A stretch of 64,000 nucleotides of DNA from Cuneatibacter caecimuris (GTDB lineage Bacteria; Bacillota; Clostridia; Lachnospirales; Lachnospiraceae). A program made the position numbers and the translations under genes. Position 1 is the first letter of the stretch; every line of letters begins with the position of its first letter. This document shows positions 7,546 through 16,201 of this stretch, one piece after another. The notes under the pieces were generated by a model. The model was given only the letters and a program-made list of their open reading frames with translations, made no database searches and was not told the origin of the DNA. The stretch is from positions 1,228,828 through 1,292,827 of the forward strand of contig NZ_SGXF01000001.1 of NCBI RefSeq assembly GCF_004216775.1, in the 5' to 3' direction.

Positions 7546-9014
7546 TATGCGAAGGGATTCTCAGTGGGATACAGCATTCCCTTAGGCTGGTTAAATCCGA
7601 TATTTGTTACTCCCAGATATTTAAACACTTCAAACAGAGCTTTGCCATGATGGCCGAAGGCCACTGCGCCATGGTGGGGATAATTTTTCTCCACCAGCAC
7701 ATGGCGGTAGAACCTGCCCATTTCCGGGATGGCGAAAATGCCGATGCCGCCAAAGGAACGGGTAGCCACCGGAAGAACCTCCCCGTTTGCCACATAAGCC
7801 TCCAGCTTTGCGTCAGCGGTGGACTGCAGGCGGAAGAATGTGATATCGCCAGGGATGATATCGCCTTCCAGCGTGCCCTGGGTCACTTCCTCAGGCAGAG
7901 TTCTTGCCATAATCATCTGGTACTTCATGTTGCAGAAGGACAGCTTGCTGCTGCAGGTATTTCCGCAGTGGAAGCCCATAAAAGTATCTTTATGAGTGTA
8001 ATTGTACTTGTCTTTAATTTCTGATTCATACATGTCCGCAGGCACAGTATTGTTGATATCCAGCAGGGTCACCGCATCCTGGCTCACGCAGGTTCCGATA
8101 AATTCGCTGAGCGCGCCGTAAATATCCACCTCGCAGGATACCGGAATTCCGCGGCCGGTGAGGCGGCTGTTCACGTAGCAGGGCACAAACCCGAACTGGG
8201 TCTGGAACGCGGGCCAGCATTTGCCGGCAATCGCCACATATTTTCTGGAACCTTTGTGTTCTTCCACCCAATCCAGCAGGGTCAGCTCATACTGGGCCAG
8301 TTTTGGAAGAATTTCCGGCTTCTGGTTGCCTGTTCCCAGCTCTTCTTCCATTTCTTTCACAATTTCAGGAATCCTGGGATCGCCTGCGTGGTTATTAAAA
8401 GCTTCAAACAGATCCAGCTCGGAATTCTCTTCGATTTCAACGCCTACATTGTACAGCTGCTTGATCGGCGCGTTGCAGGCCAGGAAATCCTGGGGTCTGG
8501 GGCCGAAGCTGATGATCTTCAGATTGTTCAGTCCCACGACCGCTCTCGCGATGGGTTCAAATTCATGGATCATATCTGCGCACTCAGAGGCTGTCCCCAC
8601 CGGATATTCGGGGATATATGCTTTAATATTGCGCAGCTTCAGATTGTAGGAAGCGTTCAGCATGCCGCAGTATGCGTCGCCTCTTCCTCCCACCAGGTTA
8701 TCCCCGGTCTCTTCAGCTGCGGCCACGAACATTACAGGGCCGTCGAAGTATTTTGCCAGCAGGGTTTCAGGGGTTTCAGGGCCAAAGTTGCCAAGGTAAA
8801 CCACCAGGGCGTCGCAGCCTGCGCTTTTCAGTTCTTCCAGCGCCTTCATCATATGTACTTCGTTTTCAATACAGGTTGGGCATTCATAAATGTCGCCGTA
8901 TTTTTCTTGATACGCTTTGATCAGCGCTTCTCTTCTGGAAACGGAGAGTGTCATGGGAAAGCAGTTTCTGCTCACTGCCGCCACGCCGATTTTTACTTCA
9001 GGAATGTTATTCAT
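7545..9014 (-). CDS. L-fucose/L-arabinose isomerase-like protein
   Basis: About 489 residues of the FucI/AraA superfamily, which interconverts aldoses and ketoses using a metal ion. The N-terminal Rossmann-like part (KIGVAAVSRNCFPM), a middle segment with ECPTCIENE, and the C-terminal HCGNTCSS, FFRLQS and PHHGAVAFGHHG segments match the architecture. Which sugar is used cannot be told. The ATG at 9014 is preferred to one at 9038 because GGAGGA sits 8 bases before it. Gene order DUF4867, isomerase, LacI suggests a dedicated sugar operon that lacks its own transporter and kinase, although a xylulokinase lies 3.7 kb away. Confidence 0.82.
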   Translation of the reverse strand: MNNIPEVKIGVAAVSRNCFPMTLSVSRREALIKAYQEKYGDIYECPTCIENEVHMMKALEELKSAGCDALVVYLGNFGPETPETLLAKYFDGPVMFVAAAEETGDNLVGGRGDAYCGMLNASYNLKLRNIKAYIPEYPVGTASECADMIHEFEPIARAVVGLNNLKIISFGPRPQDFLACNAPIKQLYNVGVEIEENSELDLFEAFNNHAGDPRIPEIVKEMEEELGTGNQKPEILPKLAQYELTLLDWVEEHKGSRKYVAIAGKCWPAFQTQFGFVPCYVNSRLTGRGIPVSCEVDIYGALSEFIGTCVSQDAVTLLDINNTVPADMYESEIKDKYNYTHKDTFMGFHCGNTCSSKLSFCNMKYQMIMARTLPEEVTQGTLEGDIIPGDITFFRLQSTADAKLEAYVANGEVLPVATRSFGGIGIFAIPEMGRFYRHVLVEKNYPHHGAVAFGHHGKALFEVFKYLGVTNIGFNQPKGMLYPTENPFA

Positions 9015-9042
9015 CTTCTTGTCCTCCAATTTGATCATCCGG

Positions 9043-9663
9043 TCACACCCGGAGATTTTCGCCCTTCAGGCCGCACACCGCGCCTTCAATCCCTGCATCA
9101 GGATGGGCGATCAGCCATTTGTTCCGCGCCGTCATCAGCGCATCCTCCGGTGAAACCGCAGGCTTCTTTTCCAACGGCAGGTTGGTATCCCTGGGAAGCA
9201 CCACCACGCAGCGGAATCCCTCTCCTTCCGCAGCGCTGCAGGGCGCGTAATGCAGCGTAGTGGCATACAGCTCCACGCCCACCCCTGCGGGCAGCAGGAA
9301 GGCCTCTGCCTTTGCCGTATCATAACTGTAATCTGATTCCATATCCTGCTGGCATCCCAACAGCAGAATCAGATCCCTGCCCACTGCAATATCCACCTCT
9401 GAAGAACGGTGGTATTCCAGGGCGTTCAGCAGATGGTTATGGCCGTTGCAGTACCCGATCTGTACCGGAAGGCCGCCGTACATGCTCTCTGTCAGCTCTT
9501 CAAATACCGGCAGCGCTTCCAGCTCCGGCACAGAAGGCACATAATCCACGCCCTCCGGCAGGGGAGTCTTTTCCATCTCCTCCAGCAGAGGTTCCAGAGA
9601 ATAGCCGCTGATAACCCGGCCGTACTTTGCAAAACCCGCATCCGTTACCTTTTGAATGTCCAT
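9043..9663 (-). CDS. DUF4867 family protein
   Basis: About 206 residues, recognised as DUF4867 by overall pattern: FAKYGRVISGYSLEPLLEEM, then GGLPVQIGYCNGHN and LEYHRSSEVDIAVGRDLILLLG. The GHN...H set and the beta-rich middle suggest a cupin-like metal-binding fold, which is an inference. It is the first gene of the operon with the isomerase-like enzyme 28 bases downstream. The ATG at 9663 is used because AAGGAGG precedes it; an upstream start at 9696 would include the leader operator region. A role as an auxiliary sugar isomerase or mutarotase is only a guess. Confidence 0.7.
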   Translation of the reverse strand: MDIQKVTDAGFAKYGRVISGYSLEPLLEEMEKTPLPEGVDYVPSVPELEALPVFEELTESMYGGLPVQIGYCNGHNHLLNALEYHRSSEVDIAVGRDLILLLGCQQDMESDYSYDTAKAEAFLLPAGVGVELYATTLHYAPCSAAEGEGFRCVVVLPRDTNLPLEKKPAVSPEDALMTARNKWLIAHPDAGIEGAVCGLKGENLRV

Positions 9664-9681
9664 GATTACCTCCTTTACTTT

Positions 9682-9733
9682 TGTGCACGGGCACACTTTG
9701 TTTTTATTATAACGCGGCGGCTTAATTTGTCAA
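9682..9733 (-). promoter_or_regulatory. promoter and operator of the DUF4867-isomerase-lacI operon
   Basis: Minus-strand -35 TTGACA (9728-9733), 16-base spacer, -10 TATAAT (9706-9711). Just downstream of the -10, at 9682-9695, lies the inverted repeat TGTGC-ACGG-GCACA. Its position over the initial transcribed region suits a repressor site for the operon's own LacI protein. Confidence 0.6.
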
Positions 9734-9753
9734 CCTTTTTTCCGCTTTCCTCC

Positions 9754-9781
9754 TTGACAATTCCTGCCCCGGGCCTACAAT
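9754..9781 (+). promoter_or_regulatory. promoter of the EamA transporter gene
   Basis: -35 TTGACA (9754-9759), 16-base spacer, -10 TACAAT (9776-9781), about 24 bases ahead of the start codon. It is divergent from the DUF4867 operon promoter. Confidence 0.6.
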
Positions 9782-9805
9782 AAACATAGAGAGGAGTTTA
9801 CAATA

Positions 9806-10726
9806 ATGTGGATTTTATTTGCATTCGGCTCCGCGCTGTTTGCGGGCCTCACAGCGATACTGGCAAAGTGCGGGATGAAAGATATGGATTCCAACCTGGC
9901 CACCGCCCTGCGCACCTGCGTGGTCCTTGTGTTTTCCTGGATCATGGTCCTGATCACCGGCTCCCTTCCCGGCATCACCGCAGTCAGCAGTGAAAACTGG
10001 CTGTTTTTGATTCTGTCCGGCCTGGCCACCGGCGCGTCCTGGCTCTGTTATTTCCATGCTCTTCAGATCGGCAGCGTGAATCAGGTGGCTCCCATTGACA
10101 AGTCCAGCACTATTCTCACTATGATTCTGGCCTTTTTGATTCTCGGCGAGCCCCTGGGCTTTCTCAGCGTGCTCTCCATCCTGCTCATGGGCGCGGGCAC
10201 CTGGCTGATGGTACAAAAACGCCCGTTTACGGGTTCCTCTGCCTGGGGCCAACCGGATAAAAAACAGGGGCCCGTAAAGCGGCACGCTGCAGCGCAGCCT
10301 TCCGGCAAACGCGGCTGGCTCTTCTTCGCTCTGGCCTCTGCTGTTTTCGCAGCGCTGACTTCAATTCTTGGAAAAGTAGGCATGCAGGAAATAGATTCCA
10401 ACCTGGGCACCGCGATCCGGACCTGCGTGGTCCTGGTCATGGCCTGGCTGGTGGTATTTCTCAGAGGCTCCCTCTCCTCCATCCGGAAAGTCACCGGGCA
10501 GAACTGGATGTTTCTGATCCTGTCCGGCTGCGCCACCGGCGCGTCCTGGCTCTGCTATTACCGCGCCCTTCAGGAGGGGCCGGCCAGCGTTGTTGCGCCC
10601 ATTGACAAACTGAGCATTCTGGTCACCATTGCTTTTTCCTGGATCGTATTCCGGGAGAAGTTGAACCTGAGGGCCGCTGCCGGACTGTTCCTCCTGGTGG
10701 CAGGCACCCTCCTTCTGCTCATTTAA
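9806..10726 (+). CDS. EamA/DMT-family transporter, tandem duplicated
   Basis: A 306-residue membrane protein made of two closely similar halves (about 1-140 and 168-306), each with four or five hydrophobic segments. Matching blocks include SALFAGLTAILAKCGM with SAVFAALTSILGKVGM, SNLATALRTCVVLV with SNLGTAIRTCVVLV, and LSGLATGASWLCYFHALQ with LSGCATGASWLCYYRALQ. Single-unit EamA proteins of about 140 residues are common in this group, so this looks like a relatively recent in-frame fusion, joined by a basic, polar linker. The family exports or imports small metabolites; the substrate is unknown. Its stop overlaps that of the convergent cyclase gene within TTAA. Confidence 0.85.
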   Translation: MWILFAFGSALFAGLTAILAKCGMKDMDSNLATALRTCVVLVFSWIMVLITGSLPGITAVSSENWLFLILSGLATGASWLCYFHALQIGSVNQVAPIDKSSTILTMILAFLILGEPLGFLSVLSILLMGAGTWLMVQKRPFTGSSAWGQPDKKQGPVKRHAAAQPSGKRGWLFFALASAVFAALTSILGKVGMQEIDSNLGTAIRTCVVLVMAWLVVFLRGSLSSIRKVTGQNWMFLILSGCATGASWLCYYRALQEGPASVVAPIDKLSILVTIAFSWIVFREKLNLRAAAGLFLLVAGTLLLLI

Positions 10727-12633
10727 CGCAGCTGCTTTCCGTATACTGTATAGCCGTTTTTGCCTTTCTTCTTGGTTTCATAGAGGGCGGAATCTGCATT
10801 TTTATACAGAAGTTCAAACTCCGCTCCGTCCCGGGGCGAGACGGCAATGCCTATACTGGCGGAAATCCGCGCGGATTTATTTTCCATCACAAAACTGTAC
10901 TGCAGCTGTCCGTTTAGTTCCACAGCCTTCTCCCCCAGCCATTTCAGGGAAGGAATGGCTGAAAACACCACAAATTCGTCGCCGCCGATCCTCCCCACAA
11001 TATCTTCCGGCGCAAACTGCGCTTTCAGATTTCTGGCAAACTGCAGCAGCACATCGTCCCCCGCCGAATGACCGAATGTATCATTAATCATTTTAAAGTT
11101 GTCAATATCCAGAATAAAGAAAGCGTACTGGCCGTCAGGACATTGGGCCAGTCTTTTTCGTATGCTGTTCTGCGCAGCTGCCTTATTATACAGCCCGGTC
11201 AAGGAGTCCATCTCCATTTTTCCCAGCATATCCTGCTCCCGCAATTTTTCTTCTGTAATATTCTGCCGGTATGTGAACATACGGATGGAACGGTCCTCTT
11301 CCCAGCGGAAGATCCTGGCAGTAATGCGCATCCAATAATATGAGATTCCGTCACTGGTGAGCATAAAATCATACTGAAGGCTCTCCTGGCCGTTGTCAAA
11401 AGCTTTCAGCACGTTTTCAGGACAGAAGGTTTCCACATAACCCCGGCGGTATTCTTCTTTGATCTGCTTCTCCGCCACAATTTCCAGCGCTTTGTCATAA
11501 GGCGTATTCCTGGGCGCGCCCAGGCTCTCGAAATACTCTTCCGTAGCTTCACTGGCGGGGCGGTTATGGGTGATATCCAGCTCATAAATATTTTCATACA
11601 GCTTCTCTGTCTCTTTCTGGAAAATATTCTGGTGGGTCCGCTCTCTTTTCACTGCAAGTTCTGTGATTTTTTGATTATATTTCCTGATAATTCCTGAAAC
11701 AATAAACAGAATCGCAGCCGTCGCCGCCAGCGTCACCAGCAGGCCTGCCACGACCTGCCTGCTAAGGCGCTGTTCCATAGCTGTGCTGCTGTAATCAATG
11801 AGCAGAAACCACTCCAGGTTTGGAATGTACTGCGTCACTAGATACCCGCTGTCTCCATAGTTTCCGTACCAGAAGGTCTGGACCTCTTCCCTGTTGCCCA
11901 AAATGTCCTCTTTCAGCTCCGGATAGCCGCAGTTGTCAAACAGCCCCTCCGCTTTGAACCCCGTCTTATCCGTTGATACCTCAATCAGCCCCGACGGGTT
12001 CAGGAGATACGCTTCCACGTTAAACCGTTCTTCATACTCTTTCAAAAGCTCCTGAAGATAATCCACCCGGAATCCCACGCCCACAACCCCCATGGTATTT
12101 CCTTCTTCATCCCGGATTCTGCAATTAATAAAAACCGTAATTTCATTGTCCGCTGCTTCATCATTATCAATATTCAGAGAGTATTCCGAATCTGATTCCA
12201 GGAAAGCATAATACCAGTCATTTTCGGGATCTTCCGGCTTCAGCTGCCGGTCCACTCCGTTGAAATGATAATATCTGCCGGTCTTTGCAGAAACCAGGAA
12301 AACCGAATCATAGCTGTACTTCTCCCGGTAAGCCATCAGGTAGCGGCGCATCCCTTCGAGAAAATCCGTCTCGTCCATATGCCCGGCTTCTTGATTCAGA
12401 AACTCCTTCAGCAGGCTGTCATTGGCCATGGTCAGCGAAATATTCACGGGTTTTGTGAAAATGGTGTCAATTTGATAGTAAATTCCCTCTGAAGTCAGGT
12501 TGGATACATGCTCGATATCTGTATGAAAGGCGCCTCGGTTAGAAATCAGATTCACCGCTGTGGTAACCACGAAGCCCAGCGCGATCACACAGCAGATCAG
12601 AATGCTGGTTCTGGCCTGGATATTCTTTTTCAT
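10723..12633 (-). CDS. membrane diguanylate cyclase (dCache-PAS-GGDEF)
   Basis: A 636-residue protein. A membrane segment (about 10-30), a long extracellular Cache-type sensor region with FYYAF/GVVGVGFRVDYL features, and a second membrane segment (about 295-318) are followed by a PAS-like region and a GGDEF domain with an intact IGGDEF active-site loop. It should make cyclic di-GMP from two GTP. The inhibitory site before the active loop reads APED rather than RxxD, so product feedback is probably absent. It has a strong ribosome site (AAGGAGG) and lies alone after a hairpin that ends the xylB operon. Confidence 0.9.
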   Translation of the reverse strand: MKKNIQARTSILICCVIALGFVVTTAVNLISNRGAFHTDIEHVSNLTSEGIYYQIDTIFTKPVNISLTMANDSLLKEFLNQEAGHMDETDFLEGMRRYLMAYREKYSYDSVFLVSAKTGRYYHFNGVDRQLKPEDPENDWYYAFLESDSEYSLNIDNDEAADNEITVFINCRIRDEEGNTMGVVGVGFRVDYLQELLKEYEERFNVEAYLLNPSGLIEVSTDKTGFKAEGLFDNCGYPELKEDILGNREEVQTFWYGNYGDSGYLVTQYIPNLEWFLLIDYSSTAMEQRLSRQVVAGLLVTLAATAAILFIVSGIIRKYNQKITELAVKRERTHQNIFQKETEKLYENIYELDITHNRPASEATEEYFESLGAPRNTPYDKALEIVAEKQIKEEYRRGYVETFCPENVLKAFDNGQESLQYDFMLTSDGISYYWMRITARIFRWEEDRSIRMFTYRQNITEEKLREQDMLGKMEMDSLTGLYNKAAAQNSIRKRLAQCPDGQYAFFILDIDNFKMINDTFGHSAGDDVLLQFARNLKAQFAPEDIVGRIGGDEFVVFSAIPSLKWLGEKAVELNGQLQYSFVMENKSARISASIGIAVSPRDGAEFELLYKNADSALYETKKKGKNGYTVYGKQLR

Positions 12634-12658
12634 GCCATCCCTCCTTCAAATGTACAGA

Positions 12659-12692
12659 GCTGCCGAAAAATAAATATCTTTTTTCCGGCAGC
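12659..12692 (-). terminator. hairpin after xylB
   Basis: Arms GCTGCCGAAAAA (12659-12670) and TTTTCCGGCAGC (12681-12692) form an A/T-rich-topped stem between the xylulokinase stop and the cyclase start. No clear T tail follows in the minus direction, so efficiency is uncertain. Confidence 0.45.
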
Positions 12693-12707
12693 CCCATCTT
12701 ATCCACA

Positions 12708-14177
12708 TTATTTCATTTTTGGAAACAGATCCTTAACCGCCGGATAAATGCTCCGGTATACGGCGTATCTGTCATTATATTTTTCCACCAGATAAGGATC
12801 CGGCTCCGTGGTCTGCACAACTTTAATCAGTTTTGCGCAGGCTTCTTCCACGGAAGCATATTTACCGCAGCCCACTGCCGCCAGAATGGCGGCGCCAAAA
12901 GCCGGCCCCTCTTCGCTGTTGATCTTGTCTATCCTGATATTCAGCACATTGGCCATGATCCTGCACCACAGAGGGCTCTTTGCCCCTCCGCCGTTGATTC
13001 TGGACCGGGTCACGGATACGCCCATCTTCTTCACTGTCTCGAATGAATCCCGCAGGGAAAATGCCACACCTTCCAGCACAGCCTGGGTCATCTCCTCCCT
13101 TGTGGTGTCCATGGTCATGCCGATGAATGTCCCCCTGGCCTCCGGATCGTTGTGGGGAGACCGTTCTCCCATCAGATAGGGCAGGTAATAGACATGGTTG
13201 GCGCCCAGTTCCGTAATGCCCTTCTGTTCTTCAGGATAGTTCTTCGTACGGATGATTTCATCCATCCACCACTTATTGGAAGCGGCTGCAGCCAAGGTTA
13301 CTCCCATGTAATGATATCGGCCGTCCGCGTGTGCAAAAGCATGCAGGGCATTGTCCGGAGCCTGGGCAAAATCCCGGCTGGCCACAAATACCACCCCCGA
13401 GGTTCCCAGGGAAATATTGCACATCCCATGTCCCACTGTTCCTGTCCCCACAGCTGCCACTGCCTGGTCTCCGCCGCCTGCCACCACCTTCACGGTATCG
13501 GGAAGGCCCAGCTGCTTCGCAATCTCCGGCTGGAGCGTCCCCACCGGCTGATAGCTCTCATAAAGCTTTGCCAGCTGGTCCCGCCTGATTCCGCACAGCC
13601 CGATCATCTCCTGAGACCAGGTCCTGTGCTCCACATCCAGAAGCAGCATCCCGGAAGCATCCGACATATCGGTGCAGTGCACGCCGCTTAAACGGTAAGC
13701 CAGATAATCCTTGGGCAGCATAATTTTCGCTATTCTGGAAAAATTCTCCGGTTCATTCCGGCGGACCCAGAGGATTTTCGGCGCGGTAAAACCGGTCAGG
13801 GCCATATTCGCCGTCCAGGCGGAAATCTTTTCTCTTCCGATTTCTTGATTCAGATAATCGCACTCATCCTGGGTGCGCCCGTCGTTCCATAAAATCGCCG
13901 GGCGTATCACCTGGTCCTGTTCATCCAGCAGCACCAGGCCGTGCATCTGTCCGCTGAAGCTGATGCCGTCCACTGCAAAAGCATCCTGCCCTGCCATCAG
14001 TTCCTTCACGCCGTCGGCAAAACCATTGTACCAATCCTCCGGATTCTGCTCGGACCATCCGGGCTTTGGAAAATACAGCGGGTATTCCCGGGATACAATC
14101 TTTTTGATTTCTCCCTTTTCATCCATGAGCAGAAGCTTCACCGCCGACGTCCCTAAATCAACTCCAATATACAGCAT
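12708..14177 (-). CDS. xylB: xylulokinase (FGGY family)
   Basis: About 489 residues of the FGGY sugar-kinase family, closest in pattern to XylB, which phosphorylates D-xylulose with ATP. The N-terminal phosphate loop is YIGVDLGTSAVK. The SGQMHGLVLLD and ILWNDGRTQDEC segments are characteristic of xylulokinases, and the C-terminal half carries GGGAKSPLWCRIMANVLN. The ATG at 14177 is chosen over 14228 because GGAGGAATAAGAGC precedes it; the ribosome site lies inside the end of the upstream lipoprotein gene, suggesting coupling. No xylose isomerase is seen nearby; the isomerase-like gene at 7545 is a possible partner. Confidence 0.88.
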   Translation of the reverse strand: MLYIGVDLGTSAVKLLLMDEKGEIKKIVSREYPLYFPKPGWSEQNPEDWYNGFADGVKELMAGQDAFAVDGISFSGQMHGLVLLDEQDQVIRPAILWNDGRTQDECDYLNQEIGREKISAWTANMALTGFTAPKILWVRRNEPENFSRIAKIMLPKDYLAYRLSGVHCTDMSDASGMLLLDVEHRTWSQEMIGLCGIRRDQLAKLYESYQPVGTLQPEIAKQLGLPDTVKVVAGGGDQAVAAVGTGTVGHGMCNISLGTSGVVFVASRDFAQAPDNALHAFAHADGRYHYMGVTLAAAASNKWWMDEIIRTKNYPEEQKGITELGANHVYYLPYLMGERSPHNDPEARGTFIGMTMDTTREEMTQAVLEGVAFSLRDSFETVKKMGVSVTRSRINGGGAKSPLWCRIMANVLNIRIDKINSEEGPAFGAAILAAVGCGKYASVEEACAKLIKVVQTTEPDPYLVEKYNDRYAVYRSIYPAVKDLFPKMK

Positions 14178-14181
14178 GCTC

Positions 14182-14871
14182 TTATTCCTCCGTGGATTCC
14201 GCGGACTGCGCCTCCGCCTCGTCTTCATAGGTATATCGGATCACGCCCAGGATCACAATATCCGTCCCGTATCCGTAATCCCCCTTCACCAGCTGCAGGC
14301 TGGTGATATAGCCGTCGTTCATATCCTGCTTCCAGTTGTAGGTCACTGAATCCAGCGTGTTGCTCCCTGACTCGTCCGAGCTCTCCCTTAGTTCAGTCTC
14401 TTTCCCATACAGCTCATGGAGCTGGTCCAATGTCTGATCAAACAGGGCGTCCAGGGATTCCGCATTCATCCCGTTTCCGTTGGCCATAAACTGATAGGTG
14501 GCGCTGCGGAACTTTTTGTCACCGCCGAAAACGAACTCCATTGTCACCGGGACTTGTCCGTTTACTGTAGTGGCCGCCTCCTGGGGATAATAACAGGTAT
14601 ACTCGGTGCCTCCCAGCTTTCTGGAATCGCCCATGTCCACGCCCAGGGCCGCTCCCACGCCTTCCACATCCAGATCGTAAGAAACCCCTTTATAGCTGTA
14701 GCCCAGCTGTTCGTCATACAAGTCCTTCAGGTCCAGATCGCTCAGCTGGTCTGCAGATACGTTAAATGTAGGAAGAACGGAATCGTCCTGGCCCAGGCCG
14801 CAGCCTGCCACAGACAGCAGCATCACCGCGCCCAGCCCCAGCGCAGCACATTTTTTAAGAATTTTTCTCAT
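14182..14871 (-). CDS. hypothetical lipoprotein
   Basis: About 229 residues with a lysine-containing start, a hydrophobic core and the lipobox LSVAGC, so secreted and lipid-anchored. The mature part is acidic and has no domain I recognise. The ATG at 14871 is used over a TTG at 14877. It is the first gene of a two-gene operon with xylB. A link to sugar sensing is suggested only by that position. Confidence 0.75.
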   Translation of the reverse strand: MRKILKKCAALGLGAVMLLSVAGCGLGQDDSVLPTFNVSADQLSDLDLKDLYDEQLGYSYKGVSYDLDVEGVGAALGVDMGDSRKLGGTEYTCYYPQEAATTVNGQVPVTMEFVFGGDKKFRSATYQFMANGNGMNAESLDALFDQTLDQLHELYGKETELRESSDESGSNTLDSVTYNWKQDMNDGYITSLQLVKGDYGYGTDIVILGVIRYTYEDEAEAQSAESTEE

Positions 14872-14930
14872 GTCCAAAACCTCTCTCGATATTTTACGAA
14901 AATCCTTCGTCAGTTACAGAATTTTCTTTT

Positions 14931-14959
14931 ATTATACCGGATATGGTTATGGATTGCAA
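14931..14959 (-). promoter_or_regulatory. promoter of the lipoprotein-xylB operon
   Basis: Minus-strand -35 TTGCAA, 17-base spacer, -10 TATAAT (plus ATTATA at 14931-14936), about 60 bases before the start codon. It partly lies just before the end of the neighbouring enzyme gene at 14969. Confidence 0.65.
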
Positions 14960-14968
14960 GCGCCTGCC

Positions 14969-16036
14969 TCAGTTTTCTGCTTCCTGCTGCAGTTCTTCCA
15001 TCAGCCTGTGCACAGTTGTCATTTCCCGCAGTTTCCAGGCATTCTGGCCGCAGAACAGCAGCGCGTCGTCCACCTGCCCTCTGGCCGCCCGCACCAGGGC
15101 TCCTGTAATACAGTAAGGAATCGAAGAGATATCACATTTTTTCAGGCATCCGTAACACTTTTGAATTTTTTCCGGCCCGGCTTCCCGCGCTTTCATAAAG
15201 GGATTGCGTATGGCTCTTCCCGGCATCCCCACCGGGCTGTCCACCAGGATAATATCCTCCCGGTCCGCTTTCAGGTAGGCCTGTTTATATTCCTCCGCCG
15301 CGTCGCATTCTTCTGTGGTCACAAACCGGGTAGCCATCTGTACGCCATCGCAGCCCAGAGACATATAATAATCAATATCCTTTCTGTCATATACGCCGCC
15401 GGCAAAAACTACCGGAATCTTCTTTCCATATTTCTGTTCATATTCCCGGACGCATGCAAGAATTTCCAAAATCTCTTTCTCATATCCCTCTTCTGCATAC
15501 TTCTTCACAGCTTCTTTGGAATATCCCAAATGGCCGCCGGCCTCAGGCCCTTCAATTACCACCAGATCGGCAGTCCTTCCATAATGACGGTCCCAGAGTT
15601 TTAATAATACCTTCGCTGTCTTGGGCGGGGAAACAATAGGCGCAATTTTTATGGAGGACCCTTCCACAAGTTTAGGGAGATCGGAGGGAAGCCCGGCGCC
15701 CGAAATAATCAGGTCAGCCCCTGCCTCAATACAGCACTCCACATACTCTTCATAATGGGACAGCGCGCACATGATGTTCACGCCAATGATCCCGCCGCCT
15801 GAAATTTTCTTTGCCCTTTTAATATGACAGGCCAGAGCGCGCAGGTTGGCCGCCATAGGGTCCTGTTCAAAATCCGGTTCCAGGTACCCGGGATGCGCGG
15901 CAGAAATCACGCCCACGCCGCCTTCCTTCGCTACCGCTCCGGCCAGCCCCGAAAGGCTGATCCCTACGCCCATTCCGCCCTGGATAATGGGAATCTTTGC
16001 TGTCAGATCACCGATTTGCAGTGGTTTTAATTTCAT
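14969..16036 (-). CDS. nitronate monooxygenase / FabK-like flavoprotein
   Basis: About 355 residues of the FMN-dependent TIM-barrel family that includes nitronate monooxygenases and the enoyl-ACP reductase FabK. Supporting motifs are IPIIQGGMGVGIS near the N-terminus, the FMN-phosphate region PVVFAGGVYDRKDI and GCDGVQMATRFVTTEEC. The C-terminus carries a cysteine cluster (CYGCLKKC) that is found in some clostridial members; its role is unknown to me. Without a fatty-acid gene cluster here, a detoxifying oxidoreductase is as likely as FabK. The ATG at 16036 follows a GAGGA ribosome site. Confidence 0.8.
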   Translation of the reverse strand: MKLKPLQIGDLTAKIPIIQGGMGVGISLSGLAGAVAKEGGVGVISAAHPGYLEPDFEQDPMAANLRALACHIKRAKKISGGGIIGVNIMCALSHYEEYVECCIEAGADLIISGAGLPSDLPKLVEGSSIKIAPIVSPPKTAKVLLKLWDRHYGRTADLVVIEGPEAGGHLGYSKEAVKKYAEEGYEKEILEILACVREYEQKYGKKIPVVFAGGVYDRKDIDYYMSLGCDGVQMATRFVTTEECDAAEEYKQAYLKADREDIILVDSPVGMPGRAIRNPFMKAREAGPEKIQKCYGCLKKCDISSIPYCITGALVRAARGQVDDALLFCGQNAWKLREMTTVHRLMEELQQEAEN

Positions 16037-16098
16037 TTTCAAATCCTCTTATCAAAGTTTTTATTGTTTTATGATGTGGTTTTTAATACTACTTTCTT

Positions 16099-16128
16099 AT
16101 CATAAGGGATAATACTTTGATTGTCAAG
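16099..16128 (-). promoter_or_regulatory. promoter of the FabK-like gene with overlapping near-palindrome
   Basis: Minus-strand -35 TTGACA (16122-16127), 17-base spacer, -10 TATGAT (16099-16104). The -35 is overlapped by CTTTGATTGTCAAG (16115-16128), a near-palindrome resembling the TTTGATTATCAAA sites bound by FabT-type regulators of fatty-acid genes. The promoter is well supported; the regulator assignment is speculative. Confidence 0.55.
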
Positions 16129-16144
16129 ATATTTTACAAACTGA

Positions 16145-16173
16145 TTGTAACTCTGGTGTTTTTATGCTATAAC
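16145..16173 (+). promoter_or_regulatory. promoter of the sugar-phosphate epimerase-like gene
   Basis: -35 TTGTAA (16145-16150), 17-base spacer, -10 TATAAC (16168-16173), followed by a GGGGAGG ribosome site. Divergent from the FabK-like promoter. Confidence 0.55.
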
Positions 16174-16201
16174 GAAATAAAAGAAAAGGGGAGGTATATA
16201 T

